Source: CAZUAQ01 sp964618455
GTDB lineage: Bacteria > Planctomycetota > Phycisphaerae > UBA1845 > PWPN01
NCBI GenBank assembly: GCA_964618455.1
Contig: CAZUAQ010000009.1
Span: forward strand, 1-64,000
Length of the DNA stretch: 64,000 nt
Direction: 5' to 3'
Shown here: piece by piece, positions 35,613 through 44,095 of the stretch
How positions within the stretch are numbered: the first letter of the stretch is position 1
How the letters are laid out: each line of letters starts with the position of its first letter
The notes under the pieces: model-generated
The model's database searches: none
Told to the model about the DNA's origin: nothing
What the model saw: the letters and a program-made list of their open reading frames with translations, nothing else
Made by a program: the position numbers and the translations under genes

Positions 35613-36753
35613 GATCCGCTCGCGACAGCGCCTTCGCTTCGGCCATCTGGACCACATCGGCCGGATGACGCCGCATGCCATTGAGCACGTGCGTGTGAAC
35701 GGAGTGGCAGACGAACCGCTCGTAAGGCCGCCAGTAGACGCGCGGCGTGAGTTTCGGCTGGTAACGCGTCGTGAGCGTGATGCGCGTCCGGTTCGCGCTC
35801 AGCGGTTCCAGCGCGAAGCTTCCGCCGACGAGACGCACGGAGCGCTCCTCGCCGATATCGTGATCGAGCACGTCGAAGGCGAGCAGCCGGGCGGTCTCGA
35901 CGCGCGTGACCCGTTTGCGGATCGATCCCTTCTCGTAGATGCATGTCCGTGTGATGCCGTCCGGTTCGGTGATCGTGCGGACCGGCACGGGGCCGGCGAT
36001 CCGCAGCAGCCACGGCTTGAGCCCGGTGCATTCCTCATAGAAGGCGAGGCGGTTCCAGGCATCGGCGGCGCTGATGACGAGCACGGTCTCCGAGGTGATC
36101 GTTTCGATCGGGCGCGGCGTGGCGAGCTGCTTTTCCAGCATGCCCCAACCCATCACCCCCACGAAGAGCAGAATGGCGGGCAGGTATGAACGCTGATCGA
36201 ATTCCGTTCGCTTCAGAATGGTTCGCAAGCCCAGCCCAAGAAAGACACCCGCCAGTGCCGGCGGGGCGAACATGGCCATGGCGATCAGACCGCAGAGCAT
36301 CCCGGAGATGTTCATGATCATCAGCATCACGACGACACCGAAGGCGACGAAGATGGTGAGCAAGGCAATAAGCACCATCGGAATCCGGCAGAGATAGCCC
36401 AGTATCGCCCCGATAGCGACGGGGACGCCGAGCGTCACTGCCCATCCCGTGCTGCCGTAGAGCAGCAGCACCGAGGTCGTGATCGTGCCACAGGTCAATG
36501 CGAGCAACATGCCCGGCATCCATAACCGCCACCGGACAAAGGGCGGCTTGCGCACGAAGGTGAACTCGTCGTTCAGATCGAACGGCTGCCCGCACTCCGG
36601 GCAGCGGTTCTCTGGAAGGTTCTCGATCACGTAATAACAAGTCATACACCGCGCCGGATCCTCGTTGAGCACCGGACCGCCGGGCGTACTGGTGTGGGCG
36701 TCGTCGGAATTCACGGACTCATGCGATGGGTTGTCTTGGTCGTCTGCCGTCAT
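35605..36753 (-). CDS. Zinc-ribbon, membrane and SRPBCC-domain protein
   Basis: A 382-residue protein with three parts. Near residue 36 a Cys4 zinc ribbon (CMTC ... CPECG). Then a membrane domain of about five or six helices between residues 75 and 205. The last 170 residues look like an SRPBCC domain (SAADAWNRLAFYEECTGLKPW, ending RVYWRPYERFVCHSVHTHVLNGM). The next gene carries the same type of domain, so the pair may have come from duplication. The ATG at 36753 has GGGGAGG 12 bases upstream; a start 24 bases earlier is possible. Function is unknown; a membrane lipid- or ligand-handling complex is only a guess. Confidence 0.65.
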   Translation of the reverse strand: MTADDQDNPSHESVNSDDAHTSTPGGPVLNEDPARCMTCYYVIENLPENRCPECGQPFDLNDEFTFVRKPPFVRWRLWMPGMLLALTCGTITTSVLLLYGSTGWAVTLGVPVAIGAILGYLCRIPMVLIALLTIFVAFGVVVMLMIMNISGMLCGLIAMAMFAPPALAGVFLGLGLRTILKRTEFDQRSYLPAILLFVGVMGWGMLEKQLATPRPIETITSETVLVISAADAWNRLAFYEECTGLKPWLLRIAGPVPVRTITEPDGITRTCIYEKGSIRKRVTRVETARLLAFDVLDHDIGEERSVRLVGGSFALEPLSANRTRITLTTRYQPKLTPRVYWRPYERFVCHSVHTHVLNGMRRHPADVVQMAEAKALSRADHD

Positions 36754-36823
36754 TACGAGATGTCGCCTCCCCGTCATTTTGCTTATTCAGAGTAAGGGTG
36801 ATGGCCTGTTGCGGCGAAGATGC

Positions 36824-37942
36824 TCACTCATTATTAGCCTGTGCCATCCAGCCTGACAATCTGTAAAGCGCCTGGTCCTTGCCGTTGGGGTCGAGCTTGG
36901 CGCGGCGGACGGCATGTTCGAGCAGGTGGATGGATCGATCGTAGGTGGGCCGGTCGACGGGGAAGGGGAAGCCGTCCTTGCCGCCATGGGCGTGGCTGAA
37001 CGTCGGAGGATCCTTTGGCGACCAGCGGCGGGTGATGTCGGTACGGCAGGCGGGAGTGCCGTAGACGAGTTCGCCGATCAAGGCGAGGCTGCGCACGGTC
37101 TTCGGGCCGACCCCTTCGATCCCGAGCAGGTTTTCGAAATCGGCGGGCGTTCGTTCGTGCAGGACTCGCATGATTCTTGAAAGACGGTGCGGGTTGATGT
37201 CGGTGTCGTACACCGGGTGATGCTCGGGCATGAAGAGCGACGGGCCGGTGCTGATTTCGCGGAGCAGCGTGTCCGGGCGGATGCGCGTGAGATCGACGGA
37301 CGTCGCGCGCGACGGCGCGGCCTGGGCGGCGATCATGTTCAGCAGCGGAGGTTCCTGCGCCGGCGGGGAGGCCACGCCGGTATGCGGCTCGCACACGAAG
37401 TCCTCCACTGTGCTGCCCAGCCAATGGTAGCGCCGCGCGTAACCGTTACTGTCGTTCATGCCCTGTTGCACGACGCACCAATCGCTGGTGTCGCTGAAAA
37501 AGAAGTGATGCGTGTAGACCTGGTAGCCGTCCTGCAGCGCGGCGGAGTCCACCTTGGCGGACATGCGTGAGGCGTAGATGAGCCTGTCGCCGTCGAGGCC
37601 GGAAGTGTCGGCGGCGCGGGCGATCTGGTCCGGCGTCTTACGGGACGCGCCGCCTTTGCCTCCGGCGACGTGAATCCCGAGGTCCGCGCCCATCCGCCGG
37701 TACGCTTCGCCGATCGCGCCGCAGGTGACCGTGGTCAGGCCGCTCGAGTGCCAGTCGAACCCGAGCACGCATCCGAAGGCCTGGAACCAGTACGGGTCCG
37801 CCAGGCGATCGAGCATCTCCTTCGGGCCGTGGTCGGTCACGATGAGTTGAACGATGGATCCGGCGAGGCGGTGCATCCGCTGGAAAAGCCAGGACGGGGC
37901 CTTGCCTCCGTGCAGCGGCAGATGAGCGGTGCGGCGTTGCAT
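36824..37942 (-). CDS. DUF763 domain protein
   Basis: A 372-residue member of the DUF763 family. The start RRTAHLPLHGGKAPSWLFQRM is the family signature, here 1-25. A helix-hairpin-helix-like element (LLGIEGVGPKTVRSLALIGEL) near residue 285 suggests DNA binding, and archaeal and bacterial relatives are often suspected of nucleic-acid roles, without proof. Conserved His and Asp residues (GFDWHSSGLTTVTCG) could form a metal site. GAGG precedes the ATG at 37942 by 5 bases. It begins 16 bases after the NAD(P)H-hydrate dehydratase gene ends, so the two are co-transcribed. Confidence 0.85.
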   Translation of the reverse strand: MQRRTAHLPLHGGKAPSWLFQRMHRLAGSIVQLIVTDHGPKEMLDRLADPYWFQAFGCVLGFDWHSSGLTTVTCGAIGEAYRRMGADLGIHVAGGKGGASRKTPDQIARAADTSGLDGDRLIYASRMSAKVDSAALQDGYQVYTHHFFFSDTSDWCVVQQGMNDSNGYARRYHWLGSTVEDFVCEPHTGVASPPAQEPPLLNMIAAQAAPSRATSVDLTRIRPDTLLREISTGPSLFMPEHHPVYDTDINPHRLSRIMRVLHERTPADFENLLGIEGVGPKTVRSLALIGELVYGTPACRTDITRRWSPKDPPTFSHAHGGKDGFPFPVDRPTYDRSIHLLEHAVRRAKLDPNGKDQALYRLSGWMAQANNE

Positions 37943-37958
37943 GATCACCTCATGAACA

Positions 37959-38912
37959 TCACGAACTTGCAAGCCAATGCTGCATGGCGAGCGGCAGCTT
38001 GTCGATCAGGTCGGTGGCGATCAGTGACGGCTGTCCCTTGATCTCCGCCGCCGCATCCCCCGCCAGCCCGTGCACGTACACGCCCGCGACGCCCGCCTCG
38101 AACAGCCCCAGTCCCTGTCCGACGAGCGCGGCGATGATGCCGGTCAGCACGTCGCCCGAACCGCCGGTGGCCATGCCGGGGTTGCCGGTGGTGTTAGTGT
38201 AGAGCTGCGCGCCGTCGCACACGAGCGTGCCCGCGCCTTTGAGTACGACGATGGCAGGAGCATCATGTTGCGCTCGGGCGTTCATGGTGGTGGCGGTGCG
38301 CGTGGCGAAACCCTCACGATCCTTCTGTACGTCGGCCGGGCTCACCCCGTGCATCCGCGCCATCTCGCCCGGATGCGGTGTGATGACCGTTCGCGGATGC
38401 GCCGCGCGTTCCCATTGCGACGCGTTATCGACGCTGTCGCGATGAAGCATGTTCAAGGCATCGGCGTCCACGATGACGGGGATCTCCGCCTGTCGACGGA
38501 ACAGATCGATGAGTTCCCAGAAACGCACTTCCTCTTCAGGATCACCGCGGCCCACCCCGGGACCGATCGCCACGACATCCGGGGCGAAGCCCGCCGCTGA
38601 CGCATTGAGCAACGATTCGAAGTGTGTGCGAGAGGCCTGCGCGTCAATGCGGCCGTCCGGTGTTGACGGCAGAGCCATCGTCGTCGCGCATGGGCACATC
38701 GTCGCGACATACGGCTGAATCGGTTCCGGCACGGCGAGGCTCACCAGCCCCGCGCCGCCGCGGAGTGCCGCCATGCCGGTCAACGCCGGCGCGCCGAGCA
38801 TCCCCGCGCTGCCGCCGATCACGAGGACTCGGCCGTAGGACCCCTTATGCCCGGCCGATTCACGGTGGGGAAGTCGAGGAATCTCGGTGATGATGCGAAG
38901 TGCGTCGCTCAT
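37959..38912 (-). CDS. nnrD: ADP-dependent NAD(P)H-hydrate dehydratase
   Basis: A 317-residue repair enzyme that turns damaged, hydrated NAD(P)H back to NAD(P)H using ADP (ATP in eukaryotes). The ribokinase-like fold is seen in SYGRVLVIGGSAGMLGAPALTGMAALRGGAG, VDADALNML, TPHPGEMARM and the catalytic loop GNPGMATGGSGDVLTG. The length is that of the dehydratase domain alone: the NnrE epimerase domain found fused in E. coli is absent here and was not seen in the window. It sits between larB (43 bases) and DUF763 (16 bases). Confidence 0.93.
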   Translation of the reverse strand: MSDALRIITEIPRLPHRESAGHKGSYGRVLVIGGSAGMLGAPALTGMAALRGGAGLVSLAVPEPIQPYVATMCPCATTMALPSTPDGRIDAQASRTHFESLLNASAAGFAPDVVAIGPGVGRGDPEEEVRFWELIDLFRRQAEIPVIVDADALNMLHRDSVDNASQWERAAHPRTVITPHPGEMARMHGVSPADVQKDREGFATRTATTMNARAQHDAPAIVVLKGAGTLVCDGAQLYTNTTGNPGMATGGSGDVLTGIIAALVGQGLGLFEAGVAGVYVHGLAGDAAAEIKGQPSLIATDLIDKLPLAMQHWLASS

Positions 38913-38955
38913 GGCGTCCCTGTCCGTCGAGCGTCGAGGATCGCGAATGGGTCGA

Positions 38956-39849
38956 TCAGGACTTCTTGCGCTGCGCAGTCTTCTTCTTGCCGCTCGGCGT
39001 GTTCTTCGAGCCGGGGGTCGAGATCAGTCGGTGGAGCCGATCCTCCGTTTCCTGCGTGACCGCAGACGGAGGGCCGTTGGGGCCGCCGCCCGGACCGTGC
39101 TCAGCGAGCCGACCGATCAGCGCGCAGAGATAGCCCGCGCCGAAGCCGTTATCGATATTGACCACCGCCACGCCGGTGGCGCAACTGTTCAGCATGGTCA
39201 GCAAGGGGGCAAGCCCGCCGAAATGCGCGCCGTAGCCGATGCTGGTGGGCACGGCGATGACGGGCGACGAAACCAGACCGCCAACCACGCTCGGCAGCGC
39301 GCCCTCCATGCCGGCGCAAACGAGTACCGCCACCGCCTCGCTGAGTTCCTTGGTGTGCGCCAACAGCCGGTGAATGCCCGCCACGCCGACGTCATAAAAC
39401 GTCTGCACACGCTGGTTGAGGATTTCGAGCGTTTCGCGCGCCTCCTCGGCGGCGAAGAGATCGGACGTGCCCGCCGCCACGAGCGCCACGTAATGACGCG
39501 TCGTCTCTTCTTTCTGCTGGCGGAGCGTGATGGTGCGCGCGAGCTTGTTATATCGGGCCTTGGCGTATTTCCGCCGCACCGCATTGGCCATCTCGGGCGT
39601 CGCGCGCGTGCCCAGGACGTTTCCGCCACTGGATTTCCGTTTTTCGAAAATGGTTACGACCTGATCGGTCGTCTTTCCCTCGCAGTAGATCACCTCGGGG
39701 TAGCCGCAGCGGATTTCGCGGTGATGATCGACTTTGGCGAACCCGAGGTCCTCGAACGGCAGGTGACGCAGGGCGTCCAGCGCGTGATCGACGCTCTGCC
39801 GTCCGTTTTTCACATCGTTCAATAACTTTCGCAACGCTTCGCGTTCCAT
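38956..39849 (-). CDS. larB: Nickel pincer cofactor biosynthesis protein LarB
   Basis: A 297-residue LarB. In Lactobacillus LarB carboxylates the pyridinium ring of nicotinic acid adenine dinucleotide, the first step to the nickel pincer cofactor of lactate racemase. The PurE-like C-terminal half has VLVCAGMEGALPSVVGGLVSSPVIAVPTS split by a conserved Gly turn, then GYGAHFGGLAPLLTMLNSC. The last 20 residues are a Ser/Lys-rich tail (SGKKKTAQRKKS) not usual for the family. larA, larC and larE are not in the window. The ATG at 39849 has no ribosome binding site; an extended -10 lies 9 bases upstream, so the mRNA may be leaderless. It heads the larB-nnrD-DUF763 cluster. Confidence 0.92.
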   Translation of the reverse strand: MEREALRKLLNDVKNGRQSVDHALDALRHLPFEDLGFAKVDHHREIRCGYPEVIYCEGKTTDQVVTIFEKRKSSGGNVLGTRATPEMANAVRRKYAKARYNKLARTITLRQQKEETTRHYVALVAAGTSDLFAAEEARETLEILNQRVQTFYDVGVAGIHRLLAHTKELSEAVAVLVCAGMEGALPSVVGGLVSSPVIAVPTSIGYGAHFGGLAPLLTMLNSCATGVAVVNIDNGFGAGYLCALIGRLAEHGPGGGPNGPPSAVTQETEDRLHRLISTPGSKNTPSGKKKTAQRKKS

Positions 39850-39858
39850 GATGCATTC

Positions 39859-39867
39859 ATCATAGCA
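39859..39867 (-). promoter_or_regulatory. Extended -10 promoter for a leaderless larB transcript
   Basis: On the minus strand TGCTATGAT (39867 down to 39859) is an extended -10 ending 9 bases before the larB ATG. No good -35 is seen (GTGGCT at 17 bases), as is allowed for extended -10 promoters. Transcription would begin at or near the start codon. Confidence 0.4.
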
Positions 39868-40004
39868 GGGCGGGCCTCGAAAGCCACTTTTCGCAGCGCT
39901 GAGCAGGTACGGGAACGACGCGCCACGTCGGTCCGTTTTCCATGAAAGCTTATTCGGGCATCGCGCCAATAGAAGATTAGTGAATCGATTGGTTCAACCG
40001 TCCG

Positions 40005-40505
40005 ATGAGACACGAAGCTATGCGAGCGGTGGCACTATCAATTCGAAGGGGCATGAAGCGGCAGGGCGTGTGGAAGCGCTTGTTGCCGGAGCCCTCCGTC
40101 CTCGCCGATCGGCTGAAGCTTCACCAGCGGTCGCGCCGTGTCTTCTGGCTGCTCTTCGGCACGTGGATCATCAACTTCTTCGATCTTGGTTTCACGCTGC
40201 TGGCACACGAGCAGGGCATCCTGACGGAGATGAATCCTTTGGCGATGCACCTGCTGCTGATCGGCCCGTTGCCGGTCGTGGCCTTCAAGCTGAGCACGCT
40301 GGCCCTCGGGACCGCCATCGTCTGGTTGACGCGACAACACGCTTTCGTGGAACGCATCGTCTGGGGTTATGCGATCCTGTGCATCGGCCTATCCTGCTGG
40401 TGGTATCGATTCTACGTCGAAGCGGACACGACATGGGTGATGGCCAGCCTGACGCTGCGCTGCCTGCCGGAAAACATGGTGACGCCGCCGATTATCTTTC
40501 CATAG
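40005..40505 (+). CDS. DUF5658-like small membrane protein
   Basis: A 166-residue protein with a basic start of about 50 residues and four hydrophobic helices (about 47-66, 80-105, 118-140 and a shorter one near the end). The pattern FFDLGFTLLAHEQGILTEMNPLAMHLL, here cut by its own conserved Asp-x3-Thr and Asn-Pro, fits DUF5658 membrane proteins of unknown role. The start is uncertain: ATGs at 40005, 40020 and 40053 are in frame and none has a good ribosome site. It stands alone on the plus strand between minus-strand genes. Confidence 0.6.
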   Translation: MRHEAMRAVALSIRRGMKRQGVWKRLLPEPSVLADRLKLHQRSRRVFWLLFGTWIINFFDLGFTLLAHEQGILTEMNPLAMHLLLIGPLPVVAFKLSTLALGTAIVWLTRQHAFVERIVWGYAILCIGLSCWWYRFYVEADTTWVMASLTLRCLPENMVTPPIIFP

Positions 40506-40543
40506 GCGGGCCACGTAGGCCCGACCGGGCTTGATCCCCCCAC

Positions 40544-40768
40544 TCAATACTTCGTGTGATAGCCCATGGCTCGCACCGCGCACCAGCCAATCGTTCCCTC
40601 GAAGACGCCGAACGCGCCGAGGGCGATCAACAGCACGCCTCCGATCCAGGCGATCGTCCCGCCGGGCCAACCCGTGATGATCCAGGTCACGCCCGCTGCC
40701 ATGCCCACCAATCCACCGATCAGGCGAATTTTCCGTCCCGTACGATCAATGTTGCATGTCAGACCCAC
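40544..40768 (-). CDS. DUF2892/YgaP-like small inner membrane protein
   Basis: A 74-residue protein with the family start TCNIDRTGRKIRLIGG and two membrane helices (about 14-32 and 38-58). In E. coli the same domain anchors the rhodanese YgaP; here it stands alone. The GTG at 40768 is preferred since GGAGG lies 5 bases upstream; the in-frame GTG at 40780 would swallow that site. It ends 38 bases from the convergent DUF5658-like gene. Confidence 0.8.
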   Translation of the reverse strand: MGLTCNIDRTGRKIRLIGGLVGMAAGVTWIITGWPGGTIAWIGGVLLIALGAFGVFEGTIGWCAVRAMGYHTKY

Positions 40769-40896
40769 CGGCACCTCCACGAGTTATATCTCATCATTCT
40801 TGAAGCATGACTATAGGCGCGCTGCGCCCCGCAACGTCAGGATGCATTGAGAAAAAGTTGCCGGTCCCTGAGTTTCTTGCACACATTCTCGGGGGT

Positions 40897-42477
40897 CTAT
40901 TGCTTGACCGGCCCCAGGGCGGTGCGGATGAGATTGCGTTCGTCGTCGAACCAGTCGGCGTAGGCGGTGCCGGGGAGGAATTCGTCATGAGCCTCGGCAA
41001 GCAACGTGTCCAGTCGGTGGCGAAAGCGTTTGACCGTGTCCTTGTTCTCGGGCTGGTCGACGACGTTGGTCATCTGGTAAGGATCTTCGACGTGGTCATA
41101 GAGTTCCTCCTCGCCGGTAAGCCACTTGACGTACGTATAGCGCGGCGTGCGAAGGCCACGCCACTCCGGCCAGAGCGAGCCGGTGTCGAAGTAATCCCAG
41201 TAGGAGGTGTAGTTCATCATGAGCACGGCGTCGCGCTCGACGTCCTCGCCGGTACGCAGCGCGGCGCTGAGATCCATGCCGTCGACGGTGTCCGGCGCGT
41301 CGAGGCCGATCAATCCGCATAACGTCGGGAAGTGATCCATGGGTGTCTGCAGAACGTCCAGCGTATGCCCGGCGGGAATACGGCCGGGCCAGCGCACGAT
41401 CAGCGGCAGGTCCACCGCCTCACGGTAGGGCACCATCTTGTTCTCCCGCCCGTGGCTGCCGAGCATGTCGCCGTGATCCGACGTGACGACGAGTATGGTG
41501 TCCTCCGCCAGTCCCGACTCCTCGAGGTACGCCATAAGCCGCCCGAGGTTGTCGTCGAAATTCTTACACATCGCGTAGTAGCAGCGCATCTGCAGCGGAT
41601 CCTGGAAGTGGTGGTGATCCTCCGGGACGTTCGGCGCCCATTTGAGTTGCTCGGGCACCTGCTCCAGGTAACCGGGCGGGCAGGACTCCGGCGTGAAGGG
41701 CGGATGCGGCGGGTGCGGGGCGATCATCACGAAGAACGGGCGGTCGTTCTTCTGCTGCTCGCGCATGAACGTGATCGCCTGGTCGAACTGGATGTCGGTT
41801 TCGAAGCCCGGCGGTTCAATGCGCTCGGAGGTGTCTTCGTAGTAATAGTAGTTGTTGAAATCGCTGTGGAAGTTGTACGCCTGCCAGTGCTCGAACCCGA
41901 GCCGGTACGGCCCCGGCGGAACGAACTCGGGTTCCGGGTTCTCTTCCAGGTAGGCCTTGATCATCGCCTGATCCTGGACGCGCTGCTCGTGCGTCATGAT
42001 GTGCTTGACGGTCTTCTTGCGAAACCCGGCGGCGAGGTGCCACTTGCCGATGAAGCCGGTGTGGTAGCCGGCATCGCGAAAGACGTGGGCGATGCTGCGC
42101 TGGTTCGGATTGACCTCGACCCAGTTGAGCACGACGCCGGAGTGCGTCGGGTAGCGGCCGGTCATCAGCATGCCGCGGTACGGCGTGCAGAGCGGGCAGG
42201 TCGACAGGGCGTTGGTGAACCGGATCCCCTGGTCGGCGAGGCGATCCATGTGCGGGGTGGTGATGTTCTGCCCGCCATACGCGCCCACCACGTCGGCCCG
42301 AAGCTGGTCATCGAAGATAAACACGACGTTCGGCATAGCGACTTCTTTCTGTGAATCGCGGGCGTCCGGCGCGCTCGTCTGCGAGCAGCCCAGCCCTGTA
42401 AGCATGATTGACCCCAGACAGAGTATCCGTACAAGGTGACTTGAGGAAAAGGATGATTGGGCTCCGTTTAGTGACAT
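40897..42477 (-). CDS. Lipoprotein sulfatase (formylglycine type)
   Basis: A 526-residue sulfatase. The signal peptide ends in LTGLGC, so it is lipid-anchored. The core begins PNVVFIFDDQLRADVVG (metal-binding Asp pair), then the signature CTPYRGMLMTGRYPTHSG with Cys97, which the formylglycine-generating enzyme would convert to the catalytic residue. GKWHLAAG and VVTSDHGDMLGSHG complete the metal and sulfate site. Planctomycetes carry many such enzymes for sulfated algal and animal glycans; the substrate here is not evident. GGAG 9 bases before the ATG at 42477 supports the start. No maturase gene (anSME or FGE) lies in the window. Confidence 0.92.
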   Translation of the reverse strand: MSLNGAQSSFSSSHLVRILCLGSIMLTGLGCSQTSAPDARDSQKEVAMPNVVFIFDDQLRADVVGAYGGQNITTPHMDRLADQGIRFTNALSTCPLCTPYRGMLMTGRYPTHSGVVLNWVEVNPNQRSIAHVFRDAGYHTGFIGKWHLAAGFRKKTVKHIMTHEQRVQDQAMIKAYLEENPEPEFVPPGPYRLGFEHWQAYNFHSDFNNYYYYEDTSERIEPPGFETDIQFDQAITFMREQQKNDRPFFVMIAPHPPHPPFTPESCPPGYLEQVPEQLKWAPNVPEDHHHFQDPLQMRCYYAMCKNFDDNLGRLMAYLEESGLAEDTILVVTSDHGDMLGSHGRENKMVPYREAVDLPLIVRWPGRIPAGHTLDVLQTPMDHFPTLCGLIGLDAPDTVDGMDLSAALRTGEDVERDAVLMMNYTSYWDYFDTGSLWPEWRGLRTPRYTYVKWLTGEEELYDHVEDPYQMTNVVDQPENKDTVKRFRHRLDTLLAEAHDEFLPGTAYADWFDDERNLIRTALGPVKQ

Positions 42478-42660
42478 CTGGCGGATCTCCACAGGGACCA
42501 AGAAGCAATGGGTGAAGTCTTCAACGATTATCGCGAATGTCCGCGGGCACGCAATCGTGATGTGGAATCTAAGAACGTCTCGATAATGACCCGAGGAATT
42601 ACTCTTTGACGCGAAGTCGGAGAAAGCAGAGCCCTTCTTATCACGAAGGTCGATACCCCA

Positions 42661-42695
42661 ACAAAAACGGCCAAGCCTCTCGAGAGGCTTGGCCG
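42661..42695 (-). terminator. Rho-independent terminator of asd
   Basis: A 28-bp perfect palindrome (42668-42695, centre CTCGAG) is followed on the minus strand by TTTTTGT (42667 down to 42661). It starts 33 bases after the asd stop codon. This is the strongest hairpin in the window. Confidence 0.9.
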
Positions 42696-42727
42696 TGGAT
42701 CTGCACTGGGATCGATGTCGTTATCAG

Positions 42728-43741
42728 CTACGCCGTCACGGTCTGGAGAAGCTCGGCGATCTGCACGGCGTTGAGGGCCGCACCTTTGCGGAGCTGGTCG
42801 CCGCTGATGAACATGTCGATGCCGCGGCCGTCGGGCTGGCTGATGTCCTGTCGGATGCGGCCGACGAGCACGTCGTCCCCGTCGCTCGATTCCAGCGGCA
42901 TGGGGAAGTGGCTCTTCGCCCGGTCGTCGACGATCCGTACACCGGGGGCACCGCTCAGGATCTCCCGCACCTCGCCCTCGGTGATCGGTTTGGCGAACCG
43001 CAGGTTGATCGACTCCGAGTGGGCCCGCATCACCGGCACGCGCACGCAGGTGGCGGAAATCTGGATGTCGTCGGAGTGGAACATCTTCCGCGTCTCGTTG
43101 ACCATCTTCATCTCTTCGGTGTTGTAGCCGTTCTCGCCGACGTCGGAGTTGTGGCTGAAAAGGTTGAACGCGATCTGGTGCGGCAGCACCTTCGGCGTCA
43201 CCGACTTGCCCGCCAGCACGTCGCGCGACTGCTCCTCGAGTTCGACCATCGCCTGGTAGCCCGCACCGCTGGCCGACTGGTAGGTACTCACGACCATGCG
43301 CTCAACCGGGTTCTCCTTGTGCAGCGGCCACACCGGCACGACCATGATGATCGTCGAGCAGTTGGGATTGGCGATGATGCCCTTGTGGTTCTTGGCGTCC
43401 TCGGGGTTGACCTCGGGGACGACGAGCGGCGTCTCGGGATCCATCCGGAAGGCCGAGGAGTTGTCCACGACGACGGCCCCCGCCTTGGCGGCGATGGGCC
43501 CGAACTTCTTGCTGATCGATCCGCCGGCGGAGAACAGGGCGATGTCCACGCCGTCAAAGCTTGTTTCCGTCAGTTCCTGGACCGTGTGCGTCTGGCCGTT
43601 GAATTCCAGCGTCTTGCCCGCGGACCGGGCCGAGGCGAGAAATGTGATCTTGCTGTACGGGAATTTCCGCTGTTCGAGGACGCGAAGGAATTCCTGTCCG
43701 ACGGCGCCGGTGGCGCCCGCGACGGCAACATGACCGCTCAT
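42728..43741 (-). CDS. asd: Aspartate-semialdehyde dehydrogenase
   Basis: A 337-residue enzyme that reduces aspartyl phosphate to aspartate semialdehyde with NADPH, the branch point to lysine/diaminopimelate, threonine and methionine. The nucleotide-binding start is VAVAGATGAVGQEFLRVL; the catalytic Cys128 is in NPNCSTI; SAGGSISKKF and VVDNSSAFRMD are family signatures; the active-site His is probably in VPVMRAHSESI. AGGAG 10 bases before the ATG at 43741 fixes the start; the frame is open a further 36 bases upstream. It is transcribed alone between the promoter at 43869 and the terminator at 42661. Confidence 0.96.
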   Translation of the reverse strand: MSGHVAVAGATGAVGQEFLRVLEQRKFPYSKITFLASARSAGKTLEFNGQTHTVQELTETSFDGVDIALFSAGGSISKKFGPIAAKAGAVVVDNSSAFRMDPETPLVVPEVNPEDAKNHKGIIANPNCSTIIMVVPVWPLHKENPVERMVVSTYQSASGAGYQAMVELEEQSRDVLAGKSVTPKVLPHQIAFNLFSHNSDVGENGYNTEEMKMVNETRKMFHSDDIQISATCVRVPVMRAHSESINLRFAKPITEGEVREILSGAPGVRIVDDRAKSHFPMPLESSDGDDVLVGRIRQDISQPDGRGIDMFISGDQLRKGAALNAVQIAELLQTVTA

Positions 43742-44095
43742 GATGACCAGACTCCTGCCCCGATGGGGCGATGACAATGGTGATGCAACTCCGGGTCGAA
43801 TTCGCGCGGGGGGTTATCGGGATCCACACCGGAAAAGGGCGGTGGGTCCGCTCCAAACGCGAATTTCTATCTTAGATTATCCCCGGAGCTCTTTCAAACG
43901 GACCTTTCCAAACGGAATCGAGGGGAATCTGAAGGGCTGTAGTGCAGCCCCGGACGCGAATGGCCGATCCCTCCACAGCCTGCACTATTGGGGAAGCAGG
44001 CCTTCGGGTATTGTCTTGGCTCCGATAAGGTGGAAGAATCAGGCAGCGGCAGAACTCACCTCACGCCGATCATCGGGCTTACAGGGAGAACGAGT
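43742..44095. other. Divergent intergenic region between asd and the repeat protein
   Basis: These 354 bases hold the asd promoter (43869-43897) and two inverted repeats on the plus-strand side: GGGCTG-N5-CAGCCC (43934-43950) and CCTGC-N12-GCAGG (43979-44000). No clear plus-strand promoter and no gene was found. Confidence 0.5.
43869..43897 (-). promoter_or_regulatory. Promoter of asd
   Basis: On the minus strand TTGAAA (43897-43892) and TAAGAT (43874-43869) are 17 bases apart, about 125 bases before the asd start codon. No inverted repeat lies in the spacer, unlike the four other promoters noted. Confidence 0.5.
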
